NCBI GenBank assembly: GCA_019187665.1
Contig: JABARH010000004.1
Span: 1 to 64,000 of the forward strand
DNA from: Anaerolineales bacterium
GTDB lineage: Bacteria > Chloroflexota > Anaerolineae > Anaerolineales > Villigracilaceae
Direction of reading: 5' to 3'
Length of the DNA: 64,000 bases
Shown here: positions 56,071-64,000 of the stretch, piece by piece
How the letters are laid out: every line of letters begins with the position of its first letter
How positions within the stretch are numbered: position 1 is the stretch's first letter
Program-made: the position numbers and the translations under genes
Notes under the pieces: generated by a model
The model's database searches: none
The model's input: the letters and a program-made list of their open reading frames with translations, nothing else
What the model was told of the DNA's origin: nothing

Positions 56071-57471
56071 ATGCCAGAAAATTTTGATGTGGTCGTCATC
56101 GGCGCAGGACCGGCGGGATACGTCGCCGCGATCCGCGCCGCGCAACTGAAGCAGAAGGTTGCAATCGTAGATAGACAGTGGCTCGGCGGCGTGTGCTTGA
56201 ACGTGGGGTGCATTCCATCCAAGTCGTTGTTGAAGAACGCGGAAGTGGCGCATACCCTGCGCGAACGCGGCAAGGATTTCGGTTTCTCGTTCGATAACCT
56301 CAAACTGGATTACGGCGTTGCCGTCAAACGCTCGCGCTCAAATTCAGATCGTCTCGTGAAGGGCGTCGGCTTTTTGATGCGAAAGAACGCCATTACAGTT
56401 TTCATGGGGGATGCGAAGTTCAAATCAAAAGACACATTGACCGTAACCGATGCCGATAAAAAAGTGACCGAATTGAAGGCAAAGAACATCATCGTTGCCA
56501 CCGGCGCAAGCGCGGCTGTTCCTGCGGCGTGGAAGGTGGACGGCGAAAAAGTTGTCACATACAAGGAAGCCATTTTGCAAGAGAAACTTCCGAAATCGGT
56601 GGTCATCATCGGTTCGGGCGCGATCGGCGTCGAGTTTGCGACCGTGTGGAGCGCGTACGGCGTGGAAGTCACAATCGTGGAAATGTTGCCGCGCCTCGTT
56701 CCGCTTGAAGATGAAGAAGTCTCGAAAGAGTTGAAGAAGGAATTCGAGAAGCGCGGCATCAAGTGTTTGGTCGGTCATAAAGTCGAATCGGTGGAGGCGA
56801 CGAAATCGGGCGTGAAGGTCAAGGTCAGCGCGGAGGGGAAGGAAACGACTCTCGAAGCCGATCAGGCTTTGGCGGCGATCGGGTTCCGTCCCAATTCAAA
56901 AGGATTCGGGCTCGAAGAGGCGGGAGTCAAAATCAGCGAGCGCGGCTTTGTCGAAGTCAATGAAAAGATGCAAACGAACGTGCCGGGCATTTGGGCAATC
57001 GGCGATGTGACCGGTAAACTCATGCTGGCGCACGTCGGCTCGGCGATGGGAATCGTCTGCGCCGAAAATATCGCGGGCGCCGAGACGATCACGCTCGATT
57101 ACGAGATGATGCCGCGCGCCACGTATTGTTATCCGCAGGTCGCTTCGTTCGGGATCACCGAAGCGCAGGCCAAGGAGCGCGGACTTACCGTGAAGGTCGG
57201 CAGGTTCCCCTTCCAGGCCAATGGCAAAGCGCTGGGACTCGGCGACTACGCGGGCTTTGTCAAAATTGTGATGGACGAGAAATACGGCGAAATTCTGGGC
57301 GCGCACATGATCGGTCCCGAAGTGACCGAGTTGCTCCCCGAACTCACCCTCGCTCACCTGATGGAATTGACTCCGCACGAGATCGCCCGCAACGTCCACG
57401 CCCACCCGACGCTTTCCGAGGCGATCATGGAAGCCGCGCACGGCGCGAGCGGGACGCCGATACACATGTAG
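56071..57471 (+). CDS. lpdA: Dihydrolipoyl dehydrogenase (E3)
   Basis: The product has 466 residues, normal length. The FAD-binding GAGPAGYVAAIRAAQL, the redox-active disulfide GGVCLNVGCIPSKSLL near residue 43, the NAD-binding GSGAIGVEFATVW near 182, the second FAD motif IWAIGDVTG near 308 and the C-terminal HAHPTLSEAIMEAAHG with the active-site His-Glu pair are all present. It reoxidises dihydrolipoamide of the E2 at 50187. The E3 gene is placed 4.6 kb away from E2, with surface-polysaccharide genes in between. Confidence 0.96.
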   Translation: MPENFDVVVIGAGPAGYVAAIRAAQLKQKVAIVDRQWLGGVCLNVGCIPSKSLLKNAEVAHTLRERGKDFGFSFDNLKLDYGVAVKRSRSNSDRLVKGVGFLMRKNAITVFMGDAKFKSKDTLTVTDADKKVTELKAKNIIVATGASAAVPAAWKVDGEKVVTYKEAILQEKLPKSVVIIGSGAIGVEFATVWSAYGVEVTIVEMLPRLVPLEDEEVSKELKKEFEKRGIKCLVGHKVESVEATKSGVKVKVSAEGKETTLEADQALAAIGFRPNSKGFGLEEAGVKISERGFVEVNEKMQTNVPGIWAIGDVTGKLMLAHVGSAMGIVCAENIAGAETITLDYEMMPRATYCYPQVASFGITEAQAKERGLTVKVGRFPFQANGKALGLGDYAGFVKIVMDEKYGEILGAHMIGPEVTELLPELTLAHLMELTPHEIARNVHAHPTLSEAIMEAAHGASGTPIHM

Positions 57472-57475
57472 CGAT

Positions 57476-57508
57476 CAGTGATCAGTCATCAGTGATCAGT
57501 CATCAGTT
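57476..57508. repeat. Short tandem CAGTGATCAGTCAT words
   Basis: The words GTGATCAGT and CATCAGT alternate (GATCAGTGATCAGTCATC), forming a self-complementary tract between the E3 stop and its terminator. Confidence 0.7.
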
Positions 57509-57545
57509 AGCCCTGCGAGGATGAGTCGCAGGGCTGATTTTTTTG
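57509..57545 (+). terminator. Terminator of the E3 gene
   Basis: AGCCCTGCGA and TCGCAGGGCT form a perfect 10-base stem with a TTTTTTT tail; it may also serve the convergent gene ending at 57557. Confidence 0.9.
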
Positions 57546-57556
57546 TCCCAATGGAT

Positions 57557-58234
57557 CTATCGCTTTTGCATCTTCGGCACATCCATGCGGAAGGAGGAGC
57601 GCGCATATTCCCACCAGTATGAAATGGTCAGCGCGGAGACAATGGCGTCCACGAAGAAGAGCCAGGTGAACGGACTCAAATCGTTGTAGAGCTTGATCGC
57701 CATGAAGGGGATCAGCACGATGAACAGGACCGTTATGTAATAGAACTTGGAGATGGATTGCATGTTGCGACGGTTCGTCCAGTAGAAACTGCCCTCACGC
57801 GTGAACGAGACGCTTCCGCCCGGCAAGCCGAGGTTCGGCTGGAGTTCCTTTTCGAGCAGGCCGAGGTAGAGATAATTCCGCATCACCGACAGGTTGGTGG
57901 AGTACAGCCTCTGCATCAAATAAAACATGGTGATCAGGGCTGTACTGAGCAAAATATCGAAGGGAAAACCGTTTTGCAGTTCCATCTTGCGGACGGGGTC
58001 GGTGATGTCGAGGAACTTGGCGATCGCGTCCACGATCAGGTCGTCTGTGGTGGGGACGCGCAACAAGAGTATCAGCCCCAGCCCGGAGACGATCACAAGG
58101 TATACGAATAATTTATTGCGTTCCTTCCATAATTCAAAGGCAACCTCGAACGTCTTTTGGTAGTGGTCCGCCAGCACGCCCACATTGACGGTCGGTGTGG
58201 GGCGGGTTTCTGGTCTTGCGTTTTTTTCTGCCAT
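57557..58234 (-). CDS. Four-pass membrane protein (hypothetical)
   Basis: The product has 225 residues. The N-terminal 40 residues are soluble (VLADHYQKTFEVAFELWKERN). Two transmembrane helices are at about 43-60 and 92-110, and a second pair at about 165-185 and 190-208. The loop between pairs is polar (NRRNMQSISKFY). I do not recognise the family. A CTCC-type ribosome binding site complement lies just upstream (58238-58243). It is followed upstream, 26 bases away, by the FGE-like gene on the same strand, so the two may be co-transcribed. Confidence 0.65.
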   Translation of the reverse strand: MAEKNARPETRPTPTVNVGVLADHYQKTFEVAFELWKERNKLFVYLVIVSGLGLILLLRVPTTDDLIVDAIAKFLDITDPVRKMELQNGFPFDILLSTALITMFYLMQRLYSTNLSVMRNYLYLGLLEKELQPNLGLPGGSVSFTREGSFYWTNRRNMQSISKFYYITVLFIVLIPFMAIKLYNDLSPFTWLFFVDAIVSALTISYWWEYARSSFRMDVPKMQKR

Positions 58235-58260
58235 GCTCTCCTCCAGAAATGATTGAAATG

Positions 58261-59157
58261 TTACTCCGCATTGCTCGCACAGCGGAAGCCGCGGTTAATG
58301 CCCGGCGAGCCCGGAGCGTGGAAGAAGCGATTAAAGACGCGGATCTCATTCGCGCTGTCAAGATACGACCCGCCGCGCAAAGACTTGACCGTTCCCGAGG
58401 GCGGGCCGATGGGATTCTCGTTCAGCCCCGCGAGATAAAAAAATTCGTGGAACCAATCCGCCACCCACTCGCGCACGTTGCCCGCCATGTTCAACGCGCC
58501 ATACGGACTGGCGCCCAGCGCGTACCGGTCCACTTCCAGCGGCTCGCCGATGGCATTATCGAAATTGGCGAGACTCATGTTCGGCGGTTCGTCGCCCCAT
58601 GGATAACTTCGGCCATCTGTGCCGCGCGCGGCTTTTTCCCATTCGGCTTCAGTGGGCAAACGCCGCCCAGCCCAGCGGCAATACTTGTCCGCGCCCTCCC
58701 ACGAAATATAGACTACCGGGTAATTCGCGTATTTCGATTTTCCATAATACGGATTAAATTCTTCGCGGAACGGTGGCGGGCATTGCCTTTCCGCAACACA
58801 CTTCGCGTACATTGCATTTGTGACCTCGGTCCGGTCCATCCAGAACGCGGAAAGGCTCACACTATGACGCGGGCGATTCTTCTGCGCCTCTTTGGAATCT
58901 GTTCCCATCAGGAACTTTCCTTCCGCGACGAAGACCTGCGTCATGCCATCCGCCTGCGCGACGCGCATCGCGGAGGGCGAGACGGGCAGGTGGGTCCTGC
59001 CCTGGCGCGAAGCCGCCTCCGCCCGCAGTTTTCGTATCCGCTGGTGGAGCAGGTCTGAAACGGGAGAGGGAATTTTATAGAGTGCGAGCGCGCCCAGCCC
59101 AAAAAGAATGCAGACCATAAAAACGATGACGAATGTACGTTTGCGAGTAGGAGACAT
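58261..59157 (-). CDS. Formylglycine-generating-enzyme (SUMF1) family protein, membrane-anchored
   Basis: The product has 298 residues from the ATG at 59157. It has an N-terminal transmembrane helix (VIVFMVCILFGLGALALYKI). The FGE-sulfatase domain spans about 70-298 (FLMGTDSKEAQKNRPRHSVSLSAFWMDRTEVTNAMY, RRLPTEAEWEKAARG, YPWGDEPPNMSLANFDN, NMAGNVREWVADWF, and RGFRCASNAE at the end). The two active-site Cys of true FGE are not evident, so it may be a non-catalytic or ligand-binding member. The anchor places the domain outside the cytoplasm. Confidence 0.88.
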   Translation of the reverse strand: MSPTRKRTFVIVFMVCILFGLGALALYKIPSPVSDLLHQRIRKLRAEAASRQGRTHLPVSPSAMRVAQADGMTQVFVAEGKFLMGTDSKEAQKNRPRHSVSLSAFWMDRTEVTNAMYAKCVAERQCPPPFREEFNPYYGKSKYANYPVVYISWEGADKYCRWAGRRLPTEAEWEKAARGTDGRSYPWGDEPPNMSLANFDNAIGEPLEVDRYALGASPYGALNMAGNVREWVADWFHEFFYLAGLNENPIGPPSGTVKSLRGGSYLDSANEIRVFNRFFHAPGSPGINRGFRCASNAE

Positions 59158-59375
59158 GGCTGGTCGTGTGAACTGCAAGGTTGTCTTTTCCCGGTAGAGA
59201 GTGTTTTAAAACTGCCAGATGGTGTGCGTAAGCGACGTTCTCCAACGCGCCTGGGCTGCGCAAGAGAACGCATTGCGCGGGATCAACGAATGTACCAAAA
59301 GCGCTGGCGCGAATATACAGCAATTCGAGATTTCGGGCAAGCGGTATAATCCGCCAGTTCATTCACAGGAGACGC

Positions 59376-60650
59376 ATGACCGACTTTACCCGTATTGCCC
59401 GCAGAACCACCTTCATCCTTTTCCTCGCGCAAAGTTTCGCATCCGCCGGGTTTATTGCCGCCGCGGCCATCAACCCGATCCTCGGCGAAAAACTGGCCCC
59501 CGACCGGGCGCTGGCCACCGTGCCGGTCGCGGTCTATCAATTCAGTTCAGCGCTCTCCGCTTCAGTATGGGGCCGACTCATGGATCGTATCGGCCGCCGC
59601 AACGGTATCGCGCTCGGCCTCCTGATGGGAATGGTTGGCAACGCGCTGGTGATCCTCTCCACTGTTACGAACTCGTTTGTCACCATGTTATTCGGCGTGG
59701 CGTTGATGGGCACGACCAACTCCGCGACCCAGCTCGGACGCTTTGCCGCCGCTGAGGTGAACCTGCCCGAACATCGCGGGCGGGCTATCTCGATGGTGGT
59801 GTTCGGCGGCGTGATCGGCACGATTCTCTCAAGACTCTCCGCAGCGCCAATGGGAAGTTTCGTTGTCACGCTCGGCATGGACGAACTGGCGGGCGCCTAC
59901 CTGACCACGTTGATCCTCTTCGGGTTGGCGGCGGTCGTCGTCTTTGCGGCCTTGCGCCCCGACCCGCGCGACGTGGGGCGGCAACTGGCAGAGGCGCATC
60001 CCATCGAGATTCCACACGGCGAGGCGCGCCCCGTCGCACGAATTTTCCGCCAGCCTGCGGCGGTCACCGCTGTGACGGCGATGGTCCTGGGACAGGTGGT
60101 GATGGTCGCCATCATGGTCATCACCTCCCTGCACATGGAAGACCACCATCATGCGCGCAGCGCCATTTATACGGTCATCTCGGCGCATACGTTCGGCATG
60201 TACGCGCCTTCGCTGTTCTCCGGCTGGCTGCTGGATAAAATCGGCCGCGGCAAAATGATCCTGGTTGGTTCGTTGACCCTCCTGCTGTCGTGCGTTGCCG
60301 CGCCGCTTTCGCCGAACGTCCTGCCATTGGGTTTCGCGCTTTTTCTGCTTGGCATCGGCTGGAATTTCTGTTTCGTCGGCGGTTCCACTTTGCTGGCCGA
60401 CCAGCTTTCCCCGCTCGAACGTTCGCGCACGCAAGGCACGAACGATTTTTTCATGGGGCTGGCCTCGTCGCTTATCAGCCTCTCCAGCGGATTTATTTTC
60501 AACGCGACCGGTTATGCGATGATGACCGTGGTGGCCGGTGCATTGTCTCTCGTCCCGCTGGGGATGGTTATTTCATGGATGAGGCGAGAAGGTAAACACG
60601 TACACAGGTACACAAATACACAAGCGGATGCAGATTCGGTAAGCAAGTAA
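59376..60650 (+). CDS. Major facilitator superfamily transporter
   Basis: The product has 424 residues with twelve predicted helices. The MFS loop 2-3 motif is GRLMDRIGRRNGIALGL near residue 68. The second half has GWLLDKIGRGKMILVGSL near 285. No substrate hint is present in the sequence. The last about 20 residues (REGKHVHRYTNTQADADSVSK) are encoded by ACACGTACACAGGTACACAA words, the same as the repeats elsewhere in the window, so the C-terminal tail is repeat-derived. Confidence 0.9.
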   Translation: MTDFTRIARRTTFILFLAQSFASAGFIAAAAINPILGEKLAPDRALATVPVAVYQFSSALSASVWGRLMDRIGRRNGIALGLLMGMVGNALVILSTVTNSFVTMLFGVALMGTTNSATQLGRFAAAEVNLPEHRGRAISMVVFGGVIGTILSRLSAAPMGSFVVTLGMDELAGAYLTTLILFGLAAVVVFAALRPDPRDVGRQLAEAHPIEIPHGEARPVARIFRQPAAVTAVTAMVLGQVVMVAIMVITSLHMEDHHHARSAIYTVISAHTFGMYAPSLFSGWLLDKIGRGKMILVGSLTLLLSCVAAPLSPNVLPLGFALFLLGIGWNFCFVGGSTLLADQLSPLERSRTQGTNDFFMGLASSLISLSSGFIFNATGYAMMTVVAGALSLVPLGMVISWMRREGKHVHRYTNTQADADSVSK

Positions 60651-60738
60651 CCATGGAACAAACACACACGGGAAGCCTCATGATATTCGAGACTTCCCGT
60701 GTGTACGTGTTTACGTGTGTACGTGTGTACGTGTGTAC
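60593..60738. repeat. Word repeats and hairpin at the end of the MFS gene
   Basis: GTAAACACGTACACAGGTAC words (60593-60626) overlap the last codons. After the stop, ACACACGGGAAG (60664-60675) pairs with CTTCCCGTGTGT (60693-60704). Then come four GTACGTGTGT/TTACGTGTGT words up to 60738, inverse to the first set. The whole can form a long stem and probably ends transcription from both sides. Confidence 0.8.
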
Positions 60739-60740
60739 TT

Positions 60741-61064
60741 TTACTTCCGTATCATCGTCAACAACATCTTGAAGCGCTTTACCGCCTGCAACGCGTGCGG
60801 CGTGTTAGCGGGCATGATGATCGCGTCACCGGCGGCGAGGAGGTGGGGAACGCCCGCCAGGCGTACCTCCGCTTCCCCGTCCAGGATGTGAACGAGCGCG
60901 TCGTAGGGCGCGGTGTGTTCGCTCAACTCCTGTCCGATGTCGAACGCGAACAACGTGACGTTGCCTGCCTCGGCTTTGGTGATCTGGCGGCTGACGACCG
61001 AACCTTCCTGATATGCGGCAAGTTCAGCCATTTTCAGGACTTGTGATTTTGGGGCTGTGGACAT
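60741..61064 (-). CDS. Cupin domain protein
   Basis: The product has 107 residues from the ATG at 61064. The single cupin domain has SEHTAPYDALVHILDGEAEVRLAG and the second motif AGDAIIMPANTPHALQAV. Residues corresponding to the first metal site (H...E/D...H) are partly present. Such small cupins bind metals or small ligands; no pathway is indicated. The palindrome at 61077-61101 lies directly before it. Confidence 0.85.
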   Translation of the reverse strand: MSTAPKSQVLKMAELAAYQEGSVVSRQITKAEAGNVTLFAFDIGQELSEHTAPYDALVHILDGEAEVRLAGVPHLLAAGDAIIMPANTPHALQAVKRFKMLLTMIRK

Positions 61065-61076
61065 GATAGCCTTTCT

Positions 61077-61101
61077 GTAACGCAACATTAAGTTGCGTTA
61101 C
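61077..61101. promoter_or_regulatory. Perfect palindrome GTAACGCAAC-ATTAA-GTTGCGTTAC
   Basis: Ten-base perfect arms lie between the stop of the metalloprotease gene (61098) and the start of the cupin gene (61064), both on the minus strand. It may be an operator for the cupin gene or a termination hairpin; without a T-run the first is somewhat more likely. Confidence 0.6.
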
Positions 61102-63125
61102 TTTATTTCAATCGAATAGGTGGCGACGGCTCGCGTGAAGCGCGTGACGCCGGTGACGATGACTGTGACCGTGTCGCCCGATTCAAACGCGAGTGGGATG
61201 TCGGCGGTCTGGTCGGCGTTGACCTCGACATATTGCACGCTGGTCTCGCCGTCGCGTTGGATGATGAGCGCCAGGCGGAATATCTGCGGCAGGACATTTT
61301 GCGCGCGCACGAACCCGTTCGCTTCCCACCCGCCCAGATCGGATTCAAAGTCGCTGGCGTAGCCGATGGCATCCACGCGGACATCGTCGAGCAGGAGACC
61401 TTCGCCGTTGACGGCCGCATCGGTGATGTACTCAAAGCGCACCTGGATCTTCTTGCCCGCATATGCAGAGAGGTCAACTGTCTCCTCGATCCAGCCGCCG
61501 GACTTATCGTTGTAAGCCCACCCGTGCGATGCGCCGGTTGGATCCTCGTCTGTGCTGGAGGGCGCCTGGACGATCTCCCATGTCTCGCCGTCCTCCGAGA
61601 TTTCGAGGTAGAGATAGTCGTAATCCTTTTCGATGTCGTACCAGGTCCAGTAGGAAATTTCGACCGGTCCGCTGACGCTAGTGAGATCGAATGCGCGCGT
61701 CAGGGTCATGTCGGATTCGTCGCCTTTGTTCGACCAGACGAAGTAATCGCCGCTGTGTGGGTCAATCGGCAGAAGGCTTGCCACGGTGGAGCCTTCGAAG
61801 TGTAATGTGAAATTGCCCGCGCAGGAAATACCGATGTAATCAATGCCGTATTGATGCACGGTGCGCGTGATGGGCGCGGCCGGGCAGGTGTTAATGGTTT
61901 CGGTCGCATAGGATTGCGGACCGTCTGTGTAGTTGTTGAAAGTGAAGCGCCCGTCGCCGACGCTTTTATCTTTAAGGAAGAGCGCGGCGGCAAAGTCCAT
62001 GAAGACATCGTCGGCGGTGATGAGTTTGCCGGTCAGCGGATCGGTGATGTTCAAGTCGGCAAGCGTTACATCTACGCTGGTAATATCGTTAGCCGGATTC
62101 GCCGTGAGCGCCTGAGTCGCTTCCTCGCCAAAACGGTCGAGATAATAAAGCAGGTAGAGGAAACTCGCGCCGTAATGCGTGCCGAAATCCGGCGAGTTCG
62201 CGTCGGCCCAATCGTTTAATTGCAGATCGGGACTGCTGGCGTAGGACCAGTCTGCGCCGCCGACCTCGTAACCGTTCAGGAACGCGCCGACCTCAGCAAA
62301 GCCCTCGCCGAGCCACGATACGTCGTTGCGGTCCGAGTTGAATTGGATCATATGCACAAACTCATGCGCCAGAATGGCGTAGGTATATTCATATCCCAGA
62401 TCCTGGCTGCCTTCGATCACAAAGGCCTCGTGTCCGTTGGAATATTCATGCACCTCGGGGTTGAACGAGTCCATCGAGGAAAAATAACCGGCGACAGTGC
62501 TGCCAATGTTGCCTGCATAGACCATGTAAATGTGTGGGTCACCGTCCACGCCGGGCGTCCACTCGCTGCCGAAAAATTCGCGGTCGGTCGGATAGATCTT
62601 TTCCTCGAATGTGTCCATCAGGCGTTTCAAGTCGCCCATGTCCACATCGAGGCTATCTTCTGCCCAAAAATACGTGTGCGGCGTAACATAACGCAGGGTG
62701 GTCTCGATCTCGAAATTCTCGTTGGTGTTGACATTCGTCACCCAGAACTTTTTTTTATCGCCGACCTTGTATTCCGGCGCGGTGGGCAGAACCCGCGGCA
62801 GGTTGCACTTGCCTTGCAAACGGCAGGCGATCTCATACGGATCGTTCTCCGGCACGAGTGTGGATTTCAACATCTCAAGCGTCTCTGTGCTGACCGGCTC
62901 ATCCGGGCGATTCAGATTCGGTTCCTCCGTCGGGGTGGGCGGGTCGAACGGCTCGAAGGTGGGGAAGTAAGGGATGCTGGTTGCAACTTCCTGATAATAC
63001 TGATATCCAACAACGCCCAGCGTGCCGATAATCAACGCGCAGGCGCAACAGACGGCCACGATCACGGCGATGCCGATCAATGCGGCGTTGTTGTTCTTAT
63101 TCGGACTGGATGGAATTTGTTCCAT
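61098..63125 (-). CDS. M6-type (immune inhibitor A-like) secreted metalloprotease
   Basis: The product has 675 residues. An N-terminal transmembrane anchor (IGIAVIVAVCCACALIIGTLGVVGY) is followed by a Pro/Thr-rich segment. The catalytic domain has ILAHEFVHMIQF (HExxH) and SWLGEGFAEVGAF with the downstream Glu. C-terminal beta-sandwich repeats (SYWTWYDIEKDYDYLYLEISEDGETWE, IQVRFEYITDAAVNGEGLLLDDVRVD) resemble the MAM-like or accessory domains of M6 peptidases. It is likely exposed on the cell surface. Downstream (minus) it is followed by the cupin gene. Confidence 0.85.
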   Translation of the reverse strand: MEQIPSSPNKNNNAALIGIAVIVAVCCACALIIGTLGVVGYQYYQEVATSIPYFPTFEPFDPPTPTEEPNLNRPDEPVSTETLEMLKSTLVPENDPYEIACRLQGKCNLPRVLPTAPEYKVGDKKKFWVTNVNTNENFEIETTLRYVTPHTYFWAEDSLDVDMGDLKRLMDTFEEKIYPTDREFFGSEWTPGVDGDPHIYMVYAGNIGSTVAGYFSSMDSFNPEVHEYSNGHEAFVIEGSQDLGYEYTYAILAHEFVHMIQFNSDRNDVSWLGEGFAEVGAFLNGYEVGGADWSYASSPDLQLNDWADANSPDFGTHYGASFLYLLYYLDRFGEEATQALTANPANDITSVDVTLADLNITDPLTGKLITADDVFMDFAAALFLKDKSVGDGRFTFNNYTDGPQSYATETINTCPAAPITRTVHQYGIDYIGISCAGNFTLHFEGSTVASLLPIDPHSGDYFVWSNKGDESDMTLTRAFDLTSVSGPVEISYWTWYDIEKDYDYLYLEISEDGETWEIVQAPSSTDEDPTGASHGWAYNDKSGGWIEETVDLSAYAGKKIQVRFEYITDAAVNGEGLLLDDVRVDAIGYASDFESDLGGWEANGFVRAQNVLPQIFRLALIIQRDGETSVQYVEVNADQTADIPLAFESGDTVTVIVTGVTRFTRAVATYSIEIK

Positions 63126-63221
63126 ATTTTGTCTCCGTATGCAAAAGTTGGTCTATGATACCCTATGTGATTGAATAGCGGATTAGGAATTTGGCGAGGC
63201 GCCTTGGCAGGGAGCAAAACC

Positions 63222-63258
63222 AAAAAAAACAGGCCGGGTGGTTTCTCCGGCCTGTTTT
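63222..63258 (-). terminator. Terminator of the Clp ATPase gene
   Basis: On the minus strand, AACAGGCCGG and CCGGCCTGTT form a 10-base stem followed by TTTTTT. It is just 3' of the Clp stop at 63261. Confidence 0.9.
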
Positions 63259-63260
63259 AC

Positions 63261-64000
63261 TTACGCGTTGACCGCCTCTTTCTTTTTGCGTTTCGGGTGT
63301 ATGGCTTCGCCCGCTGTGAAGGTGAGCGCGTTCTTCTGTTCATCCACGTCCACCAGCACGGTGGCGCCGTTGGGGAATTCACCGCCCAGCAGTTTCATCG
63401 AAAGCGGACTCTCGACGTGCTTCTGCAGTGCGCGGCGCAGTGGACGCGCTCCAAAGGCCGGATCGTAGCCTTCCTTGGCGAGCCACATGCGCGCCGTCTC
63501 CGAAAGTTGGACTGTGATGTTGTGTTCGCTCAGGCGTTCCTGAATCTCCTTCAACTGCAAGTCCACGATCAGTTCCATCTCTTTCAGCGAGAGCGGCGAG
63601 AACATGATGATCTCATCAATGCGGTTGAGGAACTCGGGGCGGAAATTGGATTTCAGCGCTTTTTCGATCTTCCCTTTCGCCTCGCGATCCTCGTCGGTCT
63701 CGGTCTTGCCAACGAAGCCGAGCGTCCCACCCTTGCGGACGTACTCTGTGCCGAGGTTGGAGGTCATAATGATGACCGTGTTGCGGAAGTCCACCACGTT
63801 GCCCTGACCATCCGTCATGCGTCCATCGTCGAGGATCTGCAACAACGCGTTCCACACTTCGGGATGCGCTTTTTCAATTTCATCGAACAACAGCACGCGA
63901 TACGGGCGGCGGCGGACCGACTCTGTCAGTTGACCGCCCTCCTCGTAGCCGATATATCCGGGCGGCGCGCCGAACAGACGCGAGACGGTGTGCTGTTCGC
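63261..64000 (-). CDS. Clp protease ATP-binding subunit (ClpC/ClpB-like), 3' part
   Basis: Only the C-terminal about 246 residues are inside the window; the gene continues beyond 64000. It contains [48 protein letters not shown] (Walker B and arm), [14 protein letters not shown] (sensor 1), [15 protein letters not shown] and the small D2 domain [23 protein letters not shown] (sensor 2). The C-terminus is basic ([12 protein letters not shown]). It is an AAA+ unfoldase of the Clp/Hsp100 class. The visible part does not decide between ClpC and ClpB; the PLS...L...G tail is more ClpC-like. Confidence 0.93.
   Translation of the reverse strand, partial: EQHTVSRLFGAPPGYIGYEEGGQLTESVRRRPYRVLLFDEIEKAHPEVWNALLQILDDGRMTDGQGNVVDFRNTVIIMTSNLGTEYVRKGGTLGFVGKTETDEDREAKGKIEKALKSNFRPEFLNRIDEIIMFSPLSLKEMELIVDLQLKEIQERLSEHNITVQLSETARMWLAKEGYDPAFGARPLRRALQKHVESPLSMKLLGGEFPNGATVLVDVDEQKNALTFTAGEAIHPKRKKKEAVNA

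Overview
The window looks like chromosomal DNA of an Anaerolineae-type member of the Chloroflexota. This is inferred from gene content and protein style, not from a marker gene. The pointers are a Rex repressor, fused alpha/beta E1 of a 2-oxoacid dehydrogenase, BMP-type nucleoside importers, many GT-C membrane glycosyltransferases, and abundant short word-like repeats between and inside genes.

Layout. (1) Positions 1-7170 are a gene-cassette array of a mobile or sedentary integron; no integrase lies inside the window. Short plus-strand ORFs (CPBP protease, small membrane proteins, two toxin-antitoxin pairs, a DUF4177 protein, an orphan) are separated by attC-like sites. In several cassettes the 7-bp core at the 5' edge is exactly complementary to the inverse core at the 3' edge. 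Several attC sites are interrupted by a recurring non-coding unit of about 0.84-0.88 kb. (2) Positions 7168-12323 run on the minus strand: rex, a CHASE2 cyclase with a FecR-type lipoprotein and a membrane protein, and tRNA-Arg(CCG). (3) Positions 12452-34055 hold a purine salvage/catabolism locus: 8-oxoguanine deaminase, adenine deaminase, GntR regulator, YgeY-type M20 hydrolase, carbamoyltransferase, carbamate kinase, a BMP nucleoside ABC importer (lipoprotein, ATPase, two permeases), and a molybdenum hydroxylase made of a YgfM-like FAD subunit plus an XdhD-like fused 2Fe-2S/Mo subunit. It resembles the E. coli ssnA-ygeW-ygeY-ygfM-xdhD set. Two toxin-antitoxin pairs and a nucleotidyltransferase module have been spliced into it. 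(4) Positions 34678-44560 carry a GT-C protein, an amidohydrolase fused to a CYTH-like domain, an ECF sigma/anti-sigma/lipoprotein operon, MltG and a HigBA pair. (5) Positions 44829-47108 encode a type II restriction-modification pair. (6) Positions 47240-57471 carry E1 (fused), E2 and E3 of a 2-oxoacid dehydrogenase with unrelated genes in between. (7) Positions 57557-64000 carry a membrane protein, a formylglycine-generating-enzyme-like protein, an MFS transporter, a cupin, an M6-type metalloprotease and the 3' part of a Clp ATPase.

How it works together. Purine nucleosides or bases enter through the BMP importer, are deaminated (ade, 8-oxoguanine deaminase) and hydroxylated (FAD + Mo/2Fe-2S enzyme). 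Downstream nitrogen may be recovered as carbamoyl phosphate and converted to ATP by carbamate kinase. The GntR protein is the likely local regulator.

Most unusual features: attC sites repeatedly interrupted by the same unit; two toxin-antitoxin inserts in the hydroxylase genes, each followed by a second copy of the 3' end of the gene upstream; two four-helix-bundle genes each bracketed by inverted word repeats; word repeats and palindromes inserted in frame in at least six proteins; and the amidohydrolase-CYTH fusion.
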